A DNA stretch of 64,000 bases from Actinomadura atramentaria DSM 43919 (GTDB lineage: Bacteria > Actinomycetota > Actinomycetes > Streptosporangiales > Streptosporangiaceae). This document shows positions 42,662 to 51,809 of the stretch, piece after piece. Under the pieces are notes generated by a model. The model was given only the letters and a program-made list of their open reading frames with translations, searched no databases and had not been told where the DNA came from. The translations under genes were made by a program, and so were the position numbers. The stretch covers positions 284,478-348,477 of the forward strand of contig NZ_KB907209.1 of NCBI RefSeq assembly GCF_000381885.1, given 5' to 3'. Each line of letters opens with the position of its first letter. The stretch's first letter is position 1.

Positions 42662-43428
42662 GCTACGACGCGAAGTTCCGGGTGTGGCGCGGCGACGACG
42701 GGGACGGCGAGCTGCGCGACTACACCGTCGAGGTGAACGAGGGCGAGGTCGTCCTCGACATCATCCACCGGCTGCAGGCGACCCAGGCCCCCGACCTGGC
42801 CGTCCGGTGGAACTGCAAGGCGGGCAAGTGCGGGTCGTGCTCGGCGGAGATCAACGGGATGCCGCGGCTGATGTGCATGACGCGGATGTCCACGTTCACC
42901 GAGGACGAGACGATCACCGTCACGCCCGTGCGGACGTTCCCGGTGATCCGCGACCTCGTCACCGACGTGTCGTTCAACTACGAGAAGGCCCGGGAGATCC
43001 CCGCGTTCGACCCGGGCGACGTCGCGCCCGGCGACATCCGCATGAAGCAGGTGGACGTCCAGCGCTCGCAGGAGTTCCGCAAGTGCATCGAGTGCTTCCT
43101 GTGCAACAACGTGTGCCACGTCATCCGCGACCATGACGAGAACAAGCCGAAGTTCTCCGGGCCGCGGTTCCTGATGCGGATCGCGGAATTGGAGATGAAC
43201 CCGGCGGACGTCCTGGACCGGCGCGAGATCGCGCAGGACGATGCGGGGCTCGGGTTCTGCAACATCACCAAGTGCTGCACAGAGGTCTGTCCGGAGCACA
43301 TCAAGATCACCGACAACGCGCTGATCCCGATGAAGGAGCGCGTCGCGGGCCGCAAGTACGACCCGGTGGTCTGGCTCGGCAGCAAGCTCGGCATCGTCCG
43401 GAAACCGCACGACACGCCGCCCGCGTGA
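42658..43428 (+). CDS. sdhB: Succinate dehydrogenase iron-sulfur subunit, Sdh1 type
   Basis: 256 aa, GTG start in a GTGA overlap with sdhA. [2Fe-2S] ligands are seen in NCKAGKCGSCS plus LMC; a second ligand set is CIECFLCNNVC and a third CNITKCCTEVCPEH, giving the usual three centres. In the second set the final Cys is followed by His, not the usual Pro, as is typical of Sdh1-type subunits. A strong hairpin follows the gene. Confidence 0.95.
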   Translation: MSYDAKFRVWRGDDGDGELRDYTVEVNEGEVVLDIIHRLQATQAPDLAVRWNCKAGKCGSCSAEINGMPRLMCMTRMSTFTEDETITVTPVRTFPVIRDLVTDVSFNYEKAREIPAFDPGDVAPGDIRMKQVDVQRSQEFRKCIECFLCNNVCHVIRDHDENKPKFSGPRFLMRIAELEMNPADVLDRREIAQDDAGLGFCNITKCCTEVCPEHIKITDNALIPMKERVAGRKYDPVVWLGSKLGIVRKPHDTPPA

Positions 43429-43433
43429 GCGGG

Positions 43434-43467
43434 ACCGGGGCCGCGGCCTGACGGTCGCGGCCCCGGT
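43434..43467 (+). terminator. Hairpin terminator of the Sdh1 operon
   Basis: Perfect 12-bp stem ACCGGGGCCGCG/CGCGGCCCCGGT with a 10-nt loop, 5 bp after the sdhB stop. Confidence 0.8.
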
Positions 43468-43757
43468 CGAGCGTGGAGGGGTCCAGGAGGACGAGAGCCT
43501 CGGGATTCTGCAAGATAACGCCGTAACAGGCTCCCCCGCCGACGACCGGTGCTGGCACCGGGTCCCGACGAGCGCGGCGCGTTCCGGGGCGGGCGGCCGT
43601 GCCCCCGCGACACCGCCGCCCACCGCCGCCGCTCCCCGCGAACGCCCACCGTCGCGCGGATTGGACCGTGTGAACAGGGAGAAGTTCACACAACGCGTGA
43701 TGTTTTCGTGATTGCCCGCCGTGCGCGGCGCGGGCCCGCGGCCCTTAGCGTGGTGCC
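43468..43757 (+). promoter_or_regulatory. Control region of the Crp/Fnr gene
   Basis: Holds a CCGGTGC/GCACCGG hairpin (43546-43561), the 24-bp inverted repeat at 43668-43691, and TAGCGT (43746-43751) six bases before the ATG, a leaderless -10 arrangement. No coding sequence is seen. Confidence 0.5.
43668..43691. promoter_or_regulatory. 24-bp inverted repeat upstream of Crp gene
   Basis: GTGTGAAC-N8-GTTCACAC, perfect arms, centred about 78 bp before the start. The TGTGA and TCACA cores are present but 12 bp apart, twice the usual CRP spacing. Probably an autoregulatory site. Confidence 0.55.
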
Positions 43758-44441
43758 ATGCCCCCCTACGAGAAGGGATCGTTCCTCGCCGAACTGTCCC
43801 CGGACGACCGCGCCGACCTGGAGCGGATCGGCCACCCGCGCACGTTCCGGCGCGGCGAGACGATCTTCCGCGAGGGGGAGCTGTCCACCTGGGTCGCGGT
43901 CCTCACCGCCGGCCGGGTGAAGGCGTACTCCGACCGGGAGCAGGGCGGCGAGGCGCTGCTCGCCGTGCGCGGGCCCGGCGCGCTGCTCGGCGAACTCGCC
44001 GCCATCGACGGGGAGCCCCGGTCCGCGACCGTCGCGGCACTGGAGTCGGTGCGGCTGCTGACGTTCACCGGCGACCAGTTCATGGAGTTCCTGCGCACCC
44101 ACGGCGCGGCGTCCGTGCTCATCATGCGGACGCTGTCCGAGCGGTTCCGCGACGCCGACCGCAAACGCGTCGAATTCGGCATGTTCGACGCCACCGGGCG
44201 GGTCGCGCAGCGGCTCGTCGAACTCGCGGAACGCTTCGGCGTCCCCGACGGCGAGCCCGGCGGCCGGGGCGTCCGCATCACCCTCAACCTCTCCCAGGAG
44301 GAACTCGCGGGCTGGGTCGGCGCGTCCCGCGAAGCCGTCAGCAAAGCCCTCGGCACACTGCGGCGGCACGGGCTGATCGAGACGGGCCGCCGCCGCTTCG
44401 TCGTCCGAGACCTCGCAGCCCTACGCAAACACGCGCGTTAA
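43758..44441 (+). CDS. Crp/Fnr family transcriptional regulator
   Basis: 227 aa. Cyclic-nucleotide-binding-type beta-roll domain (about 12-125: FRRGETIFREGE, GPGALLGELAAIDGEPRSATVAAL), dimer helix and winged HTH (LSQEELAGWVGASREAVSKA, about 175-195). The recognition helix has the Arg/Glu/Lys positions of CRP proteins that read TGTGA-N6-TCACA. No cysteine cluster as in Fnr is present. Its position 3' of the Sdh1 operon, which carries two CRP-like sites, suggests a regulatory link. Confidence 0.92.
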   Translation: MPPYEKGSFLAELSPDDRADLERIGHPRTFRRGETIFREGELSTWVAVLTAGRVKAYSDREQGGEALLAVRGPGALLGELAAIDGEPRSATVAALESVRLLTFTGDQFMEFLRTHGAASVLIMRTLSERFRDADRKRVEFGMFDATGRVAQRLVELAERFGVPDGEPGGRGVRITLNLSQEELAGWVGASREAVSKALGTLRRHGLIETGRRRFVVRDLAALRKHAR

Positions 44442-44708
44442 TTGCACTCCAGGCCAAGCCGCTCGCCTGGCGGCTCGCGGCTTACCTGGACTGCGTGCGA
44501 GTGCGGCATCGCTTCGCGATCTGCCGGGCGAAGCTCGCCTCCGGCGTCGCCCCGCCCGGCAGTTAACGCACTCGCGCTGTGGTCGAGGTCGTCAGGTCGC
44601 GCGTTCGCGTGTAGCCGCACGTGTCCGCTGGCTGGTCGGTCGTGGACTCCGGTCGGGGCCGTCGTCAATGCATTCGCGTCGTGTCGACGGGTCGCGTGCT
44701 GGGGTCGG
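44442..44708 (+). repeat. Intergenic repeat element D (short form)
   Basis: Starts right after the Crp stop. It holds the invariant 24-bp segment at 44459-44482, identical to 3878-3901, then diverges from the other copies. A second inverted repeat CTGCCGGGCG (44521-44530)/CGCCCGGCAG (44553-44562) follows and could terminate transcription. The rest to 44708 is GT-rich and A-poor like the tail of element A. No coding potential is convincing. Confidence 0.55.
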
Positions 44709-45476
44709 TCAGTGGATTCCCTGGTCTTTTGCGAAGGACTTCGTGTCCTCGCCGAAGGCGTAGTTCTTGACGCGGATCACGGTGTTCAGCGTCGCGCTGT
44801 TGGCGCCGGAGGGGCTCGGGAGCTTCGTGAGGTTGTTGAGGACGCCCGTCAGCAGGCTGCAGTTCTTCGCGGCGGGGACCGCGAAGGTCTTGTCGCTGAT
44901 CGTCGTCTTGATGACGAACTGGCCGTTCACGGTGGCGAGGCCGAGGTCGCCGAGGCCCGGCTTGAGGGCGATCGGCTCGGCGTCGCTCCCGATGTAGCAG
45001 TCGTTGCCGAACAGGAGGCTGTTCACCTTGATCTTGATCGGCAGCACGTCGGGGATGAGGAGCTTGCCGGGCGCGATGTCGCCGGCCTGCTCGACCTGCG
45101 CGGTGACGCCGGGCAGCGGCAGCGGCAGCGCCTCCGGGGGGACGTCCAGCGGGTCGCTCCTGAAGCCGCCGTCCGGCGTGCGGAGCTGGATCTTCCAGTC
45201 CTGGAGGCCCACGGCCACCGGAATGGTGATGGGCTTGGTGATCTGCTGCGTCAGGCCGCCGAGTTTCATCTCGCCGCCGGTGATGACGATGGCCAGGCAG
45301 TTCCACAGGAGGGAACTGGCGCCGGACGGCAGCTTCGGGCAGTTCGCGAAGTCGGCGGCGCTCGGCTGGTAGCCGGTGCCGGCGCTCGCGGCGGGGGCGG
45401 TCGCGGCGAGACCGGCGGTCAGCGCCAGCGCGCCGAGGCCGGCCGTGACGCGGGCGCGGCGGAACACACGCTTCAT
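44709..45476 (-). CDS. Secreted four-cysteine protein, distant member of family 2
   Basis: 255 aa. Signal peptide with KRVFRRAR and cleavage near ASA-GTG. The mature part matches the family 2 pattern: DFANCPKLP (as DFSDCPAL), NCLAIVITGGEMKLGGLTQQ (as TCISVVITSGTFSVGNFDQQ), NDCYIGSD and KNCSLL, so the four cysteines are kept. It lies 15 kb from the main array, near the sdh genes, and lacks the NPDPMPSSF opening. Function unknown. Confidence 0.75.
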   Translation of the reverse strand: MKRVFRRARVTAGLGALALTAGLAATAPAASAGTGYQPSAADFANCPKLPSGASSLLWNCLAIVITGGEMKLGGLTQQITKPITIPVAVGLQDWKIQLRTPDGGFRSDPLDVPPEALPLPLPGVTAQVEQAGDIAPGKLLIPDVLPIKIKVNSLLFGNDCYIGSDAEPIALKPGLGDLGLATVNGQFVIKTTISDKTFAVPAAKNCSLLTGVLNNLTKLPSPSGANSATLNTVIRVKNYAFGEDTKSFAKDQGIH

Positions 45477-45685
45477 ACGGGCTCCAAAGAGGGGTGGGCG
45501 GGTCGGCTCACCGTAATGACCGCCTCACCTGGTGATCTAGCGCACTTCATGAGAAAAGTTCAGGATGGTGGCGCACGCTTTCATCCGGGAGTGACAAGAA
45601 ATGCGAGCGTCCGCTGGAACGTGACAGAACGTGGGGGCGAGGGCCGCGCCCGGTCACGTTTCGGGCGCGCCGTAACCTGGGTCGG

Positions 45686-46699
45686 GTGCAGTTGCAGCAG
45701 CTCGCCTACTTCGTGGCCGTCGCCGAGGTCCGGCACTTCACCCAGGCCGCCGAGCTGCTGCGCGTCGCCCAGCCCTCGCTGTCCAAGCAGATCCGCGCGC
45801 TGGAGACCGAGCTGGGCGCGTCGCTGTTCAGCCGCGCGCGCGGCAACATCACGCTGACGCCCGCCGGGGAGGCGCTGCTGCCGCTGGCCAAGCGCATCCT
45901 CGCCGACGTCGACACCGCGCGGCACGAGGTGCAGGAACTCGCCGGGCTGCGGCGCGGCCGGGTGCGGCTCGGCGCGACGCCGTCGCTGTGCGCGGGGCTG
46001 CTCGGGGACGTGCTGCGCCGCTTCCACGACGCGTACGCGGGCATCGAGATCCTGGTCGAGGAGGGCGGCTCGCGCGACCTCGTCCGGGAGCTGACGCGCG
46101 GCTCGCTGGACCTGGCGCTGGTGATCCTGCCGCTGCACGGCGACCCGCCGCTGGACACGACCCCGATCCTGCGGGAACGGCTCGTCGTCGCGTCGCCCGT
46201 GGCGGCCGACGAGCGGCCGGCGCCCGCGCCGCCGGGCGGGCGGATGCCGCCGCGCCGCCCGGCGACCGGCGTTCCCCGCCGTGCGACGCTGCGCATCGCG
46301 GACCTGCGCAACCGGCCGATGGTGATGTTCCGCTCCGGCTACGACCTGCGGGAGGCGACGATCAGCGCGTGCCGCGCGGAGGGCTTCGAGCCGCGCTTCG
46401 CGGTGGAGGGCGGCGAGATGGACGCCGTGCTGCGGTTCGTCGAGGCGGGCCTCGGCATCGCGGTCGTGCCGAGCATGGTGCTGGCGGGGCGGCCGATGCT
46501 GCGCGGCACGCCGCTCGTCCTGCGGGACGGGGAGGGCGGGCACCCGTCGCTGCTGCGGACGATCGCGCTCGCGCACCGCAAGGACGTCAGCCTGACGCAT
46601 GCGGCGCGCGCGTTCCAGGACACGCTGATGACGTTCCTGGTGGAGGCGGCGCTGGCCGACAGCCTCCCGGCGGGCGTGGAGACGCTGCTGGAACGGTGA
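45686..46699 (+). CDS. LysR family transcriptional regulator
   Basis: 337 aa. N-terminal winged HTH (LAYFVAVAEVRHFTQAAELL, then AQPSLSKQIRALE) and a LysR substrate-binding domain. The latter is interrupted at residues about 175-195 by a Pro/Arg-rich insert (PAPAPPGGRMPPRRPA). GTG start 7 nt after TAACCT, a leaderless -10 position. It converges on the second sdh operon; streptomycetes have a LysR gene beside a similar sdh operon, and a LysR-type palindrome lies upstream of sdhC2, so control of Sdh2 is a reasonable inference. Confidence 0.9.
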   Translation: MQLQQLAYFVAVAEVRHFTQAAELLRVAQPSLSKQIRALETELGASLFSRARGNITLTPAGEALLPLAKRILADVDTARHEVQELAGLRRGRVRLGATPSLCAGLLGDVLRRFHDAYAGIEILVEEGGSRDLVRELTRGSLDLALVILPLHGDPPLDTTPILRERLVVASPVAADERPAPAPPGGRMPPRRPATGVPRRATLRIADLRNRPMVMFRSGYDLREATISACRAEGFEPRFAVEGGEMDAVLRFVEAGLGIAVVPSMVLAGRPMLRGTPLVLRDGEGGHPSLLRTIALAHRKDVSLTHAARAFQDTLMTFLVEAALADSLPAGVETLLER

Positions 46700-46702
46700 A
46701 GG

Positions 46703-46728
46703 CCGGGCGGCCCCGAAGGACCGCCCGG
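46703..46728. terminator. Bidirectional hairpin between lysR and sdhB2
   Basis: CCGGGCGG (46703-46710) and CCGCCCGG (46721-46728) between two convergent stop codons. Confidence 0.65.
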
Positions 46729-46751
46729 TCTGTCCGGTTGATACCGGATTG

Positions 46752-47504
46752 CTACTTCTTGGCCCCGCCCGCGGTGGCCTTGATGTAGTCGTGGTTCAGC
46801 CGTCCGATGACGTCCAGCGGAATGCCCTTCGGGCACGCCACCGTGCATTCCCCGGTGTTGGTGCAGCCGCCGAAGCCCTCGGAGTCGTGCGTCTCGAGCA
46901 TCGACACGACCCGGTCCCAGCGCTCGGGCTGGCCCTGCGGCAGCAGGCCGAGGTGGGTGACCTTCGCGCCGAGGAACAGCGACGCCGACCCGTTCGGGCA
47001 CGCCGCGACGCACGCGCCGCAGCCGATGCACTCCGCCGCCTCGAACGCGCGGTCCGCGTCCGGCTTGGGGACGGGCACCGAGTGCGCCTCCGGCGCGGCG
47101 CCGGTCGGCGCGGAGATGTAGCCGCCGGACTTGATGATCCGGTCGAACGCGCTGCGGTCCACCACGAGGTCCTTGACGACCGGGAACGCCTTCGCGCGCC
47201 ACGGCTCGACGTCGATGACCTCGCCGTCCTTGAACTTGCGCATGTGGAGCTGGCACGTGGTCGTGTTGCGCTCGGGGCCGTGCGGCGTCCCGTTGATGAC
47301 CAGCGAGCACATGCCGCAGATGCCCTCGCGGCAGTCGTGGTCGAACGCGACGGGCTCCTCGCCCCTGGCGATCAGCTCCTCGTTGAGGACGTCGAGCATC
47401 TCCAGGAACGACGCGTCCTCCGAGATCCCGTCGACGGGATACTCGACCATCCTGCCCTTGTCGTCCGGTCCGCTCTGCCGCCAGACGCGCAGTGTGAGCT
47501 TCAT
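46752..47504 (-). CDS. sdhB: Succinate dehydrogenase/fumarate reductase iron-sulfur subunit (second set)
   Basis: 250 aa. [2Fe-2S] ligands [11 protein letters not shown] plus TTTC; [4Fe-4S] [14 protein letters not shown]; [3Fe-4S] [14 protein letters not shown]. All three centres are intact and of the classical kind, unlike the first SdhB, which has CNNVCH. Third gene of the minus-strand sdhCAB operon, directly abutting sdhA2 (stop and ATG adjacent at 47505/47504). Confidence 0.94.
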   Translation of the reverse strand: MKLTLRVWRQSGPDDKGRMVEYPVDGISEDASFLEMLDVLNEELIARGEEPVAFDHDCREGICGMCSLVINGTPHGPERNTTTCQLHMRKFKDGEVIDVEPWRAKAFPVVKDLVVDRSAFDRIIKSGGYISAPTGAAPEAHSVPVPKPDADRAFEAAECIGCGACVAACPNGSASLFLGAKVTHLGLLPQGQPERWDRVVSMLETHDSEGFGGCTNTGECTVACPKGIPLDVIGRLNHDYIKATAGGAKK

Positions 47505-49445
47505 TTACTTGTACGACCTCTGCGTCGGGTGAACGTATTCGAATTCGAGGGCTTCCTTGTGGAGGATCGGCTTCTCGCCCTCCCCGGCCCACTCCCAGGC
47601 GGCGACGTAGGAGAAGTTCGCGTCGTCGCGCTTGGCCTCGCCCTCCTCGTCCTGGCTCTCGGCGCGGAAGTGGCCGCCGCAGGACTCGGTGCGGTGCAGG
47701 GCGTCGATCACCATGAGCTCGGCCAGCTCCAGGAAGTCCGCGACGCGGCCCGCCTTCTCGAGCTGCTGGTTCAGCTCCTCGCCCTTGCCCGTGACCTTGA
47801 CGCGCTCCCAGAACTCCTTGCGGAGCGCGGGGATCAGCTCCAGCGCCTTCTTCAGGCCCTCCTCGGTGCGCTCCATGCCGCAGTACTCCCACATGATGTG
47901 GCCGAGTTCGCGGTGGAAGGAGTCCACGGAGCGGTCGCCGTCGATCGACAGGAACGTCTCGATCTGCGAGCGGACGCGCTGCTCGGCCTCCGTGATCGCC
48001 GACTCGGCGACCGGCGGGAGCTTGGTCTGCGCGATGTAGTCGCCGATCGTGTTCGGCAGGACGAAGTAACCGTCCGCGAGGCCCTGCATCAGCGCGGACG
48101 CGCCGAGCCGGTTGGCCCCGTGGTCGGAGAAGTTCGCCTCGCCCGTCACGAACAGGCCCGGGATGTTGGACGACAGGTCGTAGTCGACCCACAGCCCGCC
48201 CATCGTGTAGTGGACGGCCGGGTAGATGCGCATCGGCGTCTCGTACGGGTTCTCGCCCGTGATCCGCTCGTACATCTCGAACAGGTTGCCGTACTTGGCC
48301 TCGATGGACTTGCGGCCCAGCCGCTCGATCGCCCCGGAGAAGTCCAGGTAGACGCCGAGCCCGCCGGGGCCGACGCCGCGGCCCTCGTCGCAGACGTTCT
48401 TGGCGGCGCGGGACGCGATGTCGCGCGGCACCAGGTTGCCGAACGCCGGGTAGATGCGCTCCAGGTAGTAGTCGCGCTCGTCCTCGGGGATGTCGGCGGG
48501 GCGGCGGGTGTCGCCGGCCTTCTTCGGCACCCAGACGCGGCCGTCGTTGCGCAGGGACTCCGACATCAGCGTCAGCTTGGACTGGTGGTCGCCGCTGACG
48601 GGGATGCACGTCGGGTGGATCTGCGTGTAGCAGGGGTTCGCGAAGTAGGCCCCGTGCTTGTGGGCGCGCCACGTCGCGGTGACGTTGGAGCCCATCGCGT
48701 TCGTCGACAGGAAGTAGACGTTGCCGTAGCCGCCGCTGGCCAGCACGACCGCGTCGGCGGTGTAGTGCTTGATCTCGCCGTTCAGCAGGTTGCGGACGAC
48801 GACGCCGCGCGCCCGCCCGTCCTCCATGATCAGGTCGAGCATCTCGTGGCGCGGGTGCAGCTCGACGTTCCCGGCGTCGACCTGGCGCATCAGCGCCTGG
48901 TACGCGCCGAGGAGGAGCTGCTGGCCCGTCTGCCCGCGGGCGTAGAACGTCCGGGAGACCTGCGCGCCGCCGAACGAGCGGTTGTCGAGCAGGCCGCCGT
49001 ACTCGCGGGCGAACGGGACGCCCTGCGCGACGCACTGGTCGATGATCTGCGTGGAGATCTCCGCGAGGCGGTGGACGTTGGACTCGCGCGAGCGGTAGTC
49101 GCCGCCCTTCACCGTGTCGTAGAACAGCCGGTGGACGCTGTCGCCGTCGTTGCGGTAGTTCTTCGCGGCGTTGATGCCGCCCTGCGCGGCGATCGAGTGG
49201 GCGCGGCGCGGGCTGTCCTGGAAGCAGAACTGGATGACCTTGTACCCGGCCTCACCGAGGGTGGCGCCGGCGGAGCCGCCCGCCAGGCCCGTCCCGATGA
49301 TGATGATCGTCTTCTTGCGCTTGTTGGCCGGGTTGACCAGCTTGGCCTCGAACTTGCGGGTCGTCCACCGCTGCTCGATGGGGCCGCCGGGGGCCTTGGC
49401 GTCGGCGATCGGGTCGCCCTGCGTGAAGAAGGAGGTGTCGCTCAT
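47505..49445 (-). CDS. sdhA: Succinate dehydrogenase/fumarate reductase flavoprotein subunit (second set)
   Basis: 646 aa. FAD-binding [10 protein letters not shown] (51-60), covalent-FAD His83 in [11 protein letters not shown], and the active-site blocks HPTCIPVSG and [19 protein letters not shown] are present. It resembles the Bacillus/Streptomyces type SdhA/FrdA linked to a single-subunit cytochrome b anchor. Start ATG 49445 lies 2 bp after the sdhC2 stop. Confidence 0.95.
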   Translation of the reverse strand: MSDTSFFTQGDPIADAKAPGGPIEQRWTTRKFEAKLVNPANKRKKTIIIIGTGLAGGSAGATLGEAGYKVIQFCFQDSPRRAHSIAAQGGINAAKNYRNDGDSVHRLFYDTVKGGDYRSRESNVHRLAEISTQIIDQCVAQGVPFAREYGGLLDNRSFGGAQVSRTFYARGQTGQQLLLGAYQALMRQVDAGNVELHPRHEMLDLIMEDGRARGVVVRNLLNGEIKHYTADAVVLASGGYGNVYFLSTNAMGSNVTATWRAHKHGAYFANPCYTQIHPTCIPVSGDHQSKLTLMSESLRNDGRVWVPKKAGDTRRPADIPEDERDYYLERIYPAFGNLVPRDIASRAAKNVCDEGRGVGPGGLGVYLDFSGAIERLGRKSIEAKYGNLFEMYERITGENPYETPMRIYPAVHYTMGGLWVDYDLSSNIPGLFVTGEANFSDHGANRLGASALMQGLADGYFVLPNTIGDYIAQTKLPPVAESAITEAEQRVRSQIETFLSIDGDRSVDSFHRELGHIMWEYCGMERTEEGLKKALELIPALRKEFWERVKVTGKGEELNQQLEKAGRVADFLELAELMVIDALHRTESCGGHFRAESQDEEGEAKRDDANFSYVAAWEWAGEGEKPILHKEALEFEYVHPTQRSYK

Positions 49446-49447
49446 GG

Positions 49448-50137
49448 TCAGCTCACCCATCCGAACGTGACAGAGAGGGGCACGGAGACGAACCCGAGGG
49501 TGACGACCCCGGCGACGGCGAACGCCAGGCCGCGCAGCGTGCGGTCGTTGCGGGGGGTGCGCCAGCCGAGGGAGTTGAAGGCGCTCCAGACGCCGTGGCG
49601 CAGGTGCAGGCCGACCAGCAGCACCGCGAGGACGTACCAGACGGTGATGTACCAGCGGGACGCGTCGAAGTCGGCGACGACGCGCTCGTACGGCGTGAAG
49701 CCGTCGCCCTTCGGGTTCACCACGAGGAACGTCAGGTCCAGCAGGTGCCAGATGACGAACAGCAGGATGATGACGCCGCCGTAGCGCATCGTATGGACGG
49801 CGTATCCCTGCGCGTGCGACTTCTTGCGCGCCTGGTACTTGACCGGGCGGGCCGCGCGGGCGCGCTTCCCGAGGGAGACCGCCGACCAGATGTGCAGGAC
49901 GACCGCGACGGAGATGACGACCTCCAGGATCGTCAGCAGCGTCCGGCGGGGGACGGCCGGCTCGCCCATCGTGCGGAGCCAGTGCGCGTAGTGGTTGAAG
50001 TCGTCCGCGCCCAAGAAGATCTTGAGGTTTCCGACCATGTGCCCGATGAGGAAGAGCACCAGCACCGCGCCGCTGACCGCCATGACGGCCTTCTTGCCGA
50101 CGGTCGATCGATAGACCTTGGGTATCGCTATAGCCAC
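49448..50137 (-). CDS. sdhC: Succinate dehydrogenase cytochrome b subunit (second set)
   Basis: 229 aa, five hydrophobic segments with histidines placed for two b hemes ([30 protein letters not shown]). This single-anchor type transfers electrons to menaquinone. First gene of its operon; a palindrome at 50197-50211 lies 60 bp upstream. Confidence 0.92.
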   Translation of the reverse strand: MAIAIPKVYRSTVGKKAVMAVSGAVLVLFLIGHMVGNLKIFLGADDFNHYAHWLRTMGEPAVPRRTLLTILEVVISVAVVLHIWSAVSLGKRARAARPVKYQARKKSHAQGYAVHTMRYGGVIILLFVIWHLLDLTFLVVNPKGDGFTPYERVVADFDASRWYITVWYVLAVLLVGLHLRHGVWSAFNSLGWRTPRNDRTLRGLAFAVAGVVTLGFVSVPLSVTFGWVS

Positions 50138-50196
50138 GGCCCGAACGGTAGGTCGCGCGGGTACGAGAACACCAAGTCATGAGAGCACTCGTTTCG

Positions 50197-50211
50197 ATAG
50201 CCGGAGGCTAT
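50197..50211. promoter_or_regulatory. LysR-type palindrome upstream of sdhC2
   Basis: ATAGCC-GGA-GGCTAT, perfect 15-bp dyad with the T-N11-A layout of LysR boxes, 60 bp before the sdhC2 ATG. The only LysR gene in the window is at the other end of the same operon. Confidence 0.6.
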
Positions 50212-50325
50212 GAGCCGTGCAGCACGGCGTTTTCCTACGCCCCGTCGAGCCCGGCGAGTGATCGACTTCACATGTCCCGGTGGAACCTTGCCCCTATCTG
50301 GGGTTTCGCCGGGAGAACGTTCTGA

Positions 50326-51591
50326 TCACGCCGAGGTCACGCGGTGGGAGAGCAGCAGCACCGCGAGGTCGTCGGTGAGGGCGTCGCCGTTCAGCTCCTC
50401 GACCTCCGCGACGAGCGCGTCGATGAGGGCGCGGCCCGTCGCGCCGCGCTCGCGGGCGGCGCGCGCCAGCCGGACGAGGCCGTCCGAGCCGAGCCGGTCC
50501 GGGCCCGCGCCGACGCGGCCCTCGATGAGGCCGTCGGTGTAGAGCATCAGGCTCCACGCCTCGCCGAGGTCGACGTCGGTGGTCGGCCACTCCGCGCCGG
50601 GCACCAGGCCGAGCGCGGGGCCGTGCGCGTAGTCGGGGAGCGCGGCGACGTCCACCGCGCCGTCCGGGCCCTCGCGGAACAGCAGCGGCGCGGGGTGCCC
50701 CGCCAGGTGCATCCGCGCGGTGCGGCGCGACGGGGCGACCGTGACCTGGCAGAGCGTCGTGAAGATCTCCTCGCTGCGGCGCTCGTGGCCGAGGACGGTG
50801 TCGAGCGTCGCGAGGAGCTGGTCGCCGGTGTGCCCGGCGAGGACGAGCGTCCGCCACGCCATGCGGAGCTGCACGCCCAGCGCCGCCTCGTCCGGCCCGT
50901 GCCCGCACACGTCGCCGATCATGAGGTGGACGGTGCCGTCGCCGGTCTGGACGGTGTCGTAGAAGTCGCCGCCCAGCAGCGCGCGGCGGCGGCCCGGCCG
51001 GTAGCGGGTGTGGTGGCGCAGCACCCGGTCGTCGATGAGCGGGACGGGCAGCAGGCCGCGCTCCAGCCGCGCGTTCTCGCGGCCGAGGATGCGGGCCTCC
51101 ACCAGCCGCCGCTCGGTGTCCTCGGCGCGCTTGCGCTCGATGGCGTAGCGGATCGCGCGGGCCAGCAGCGGGCCGTCCACGTCCTGTTTGACCAGGTGGT
51201 CGGCGGCGCCGGTCGCGACGGCGCGGACGCCGAGGTCCTGGTCGTCCTGGGTGGTGAGCACGACGACGGCCGTGGAGCCCGACAGCGCGATGACGTCGCG
51301 CAGCGCCTCGATCCGGTCGATGCCGGGGGCGGACAGGTCCACCAGGATGCACCGGGTGCGGCGGGTGAGGCGGCCGCGCGCGCCGTCGAGGTCCGGGGCG
51401 ACGGTCAGCCGGACGTCCAGGCCGCTGTCGGCGAGCGCGTTCTCGACCAGGAACGCGTCGGCGGGATCGTCCCCGATCAGCAGCAGTTCGACGGCCGCGT
51501 CCGCGCCGGGGCCCGACCCGGCGGCCCGGCCCGGCCGGGCGGCGGCGGGCGGCGGACCGGACGGGTGCGGCTGTCGGCTGAGCGTGCTCAC
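50326..51591 (-). CDS. Receiver-PP2C (RsbU/SpoIIE-type) serine phosphatase
   Basis: 421 aa. A disordered Pro/Ala head is followed by a receiver domain (about 35-150: LLIGDDPADAFLVENAL, ILVDLSAPG, HLVKQD), a short coiled helix, then a PP2C phosphatase domain (about 190-420) with metal-binding Asp in GGDFYDT, IGDVCGHG and LYTDGLIEG and TDDLAVLLL. Such proteins dephosphorylate anti-sigma-factor antagonists in partner-switching stress pathways. GTG start. No sigma or anti-sigma partner gene is nearby. Confidence 0.9.
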   Translation of the reverse strand: MSTLSRQPHPSGPPPAAARPGRAAGSGPGADAAVELLLIGDDPADAFLVENALADSGLDVRLTVAPDLDGARGRLTRRTRCILVDLSAPGIDRIEALRDVIALSGSTAVVVLTTQDDQDLGVRAVATGAADHLVKQDVDGPLLARAIRYAIERKRAEDTERRLVEARILGRENARLERGLLPVPLIDDRVLRHHTRYRPGRRRALLGGDFYDTVQTGDGTVHLMIGDVCGHGPDEAALGVQLRMAWRTLVLAGHTGDQLLATLDTVLGHERRSEEIFTTLCQVTVAPSRRTARMHLAGHPAPLLFREGPDGAVDVAALPDYAHGPALGLVPGAEWPTTDVDLGEAWSLMLYTDGLIEGRVGAGPDRLGSDGLVRLARAARERGATGRALIDALVAEVEELNGDALTDDLAVLLLSHRVTSA

Positions 51592-51809
51592 AGAATGGTT
51601 TCCGGACTGTCGGCGAGTGGCGCGCGGGCGTCGGGCCGGACCCGCTCGCGGGCGGGTCCGCGCCGGGCGCGCGGCGGCCGCCGGACCCGGCTCGGGGAGC
51701 GGAGTCGATCATCGCTCCGGTCCCCGACCCTAGCGTCTCGGCGCGCGGACGCGCATCTCGGGACACCCGTTTTCCCACCTGCGGACGGGCCGTAACACGG
51801 GCCGGAAAC

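Noticed and set aside
46339..49035. Long frame overlapping LysR and the second sdhBA genes
   Set aside because: Out of frame with the clearly recognisable SdhA, SdhB and LysR proteins.
46752..50137. Second sdh operon as a recent duplicate of the first
   Set aside because: The subunits differ in length, iron-sulfur motifs and anchor type, so these are two distinct enzyme classes.
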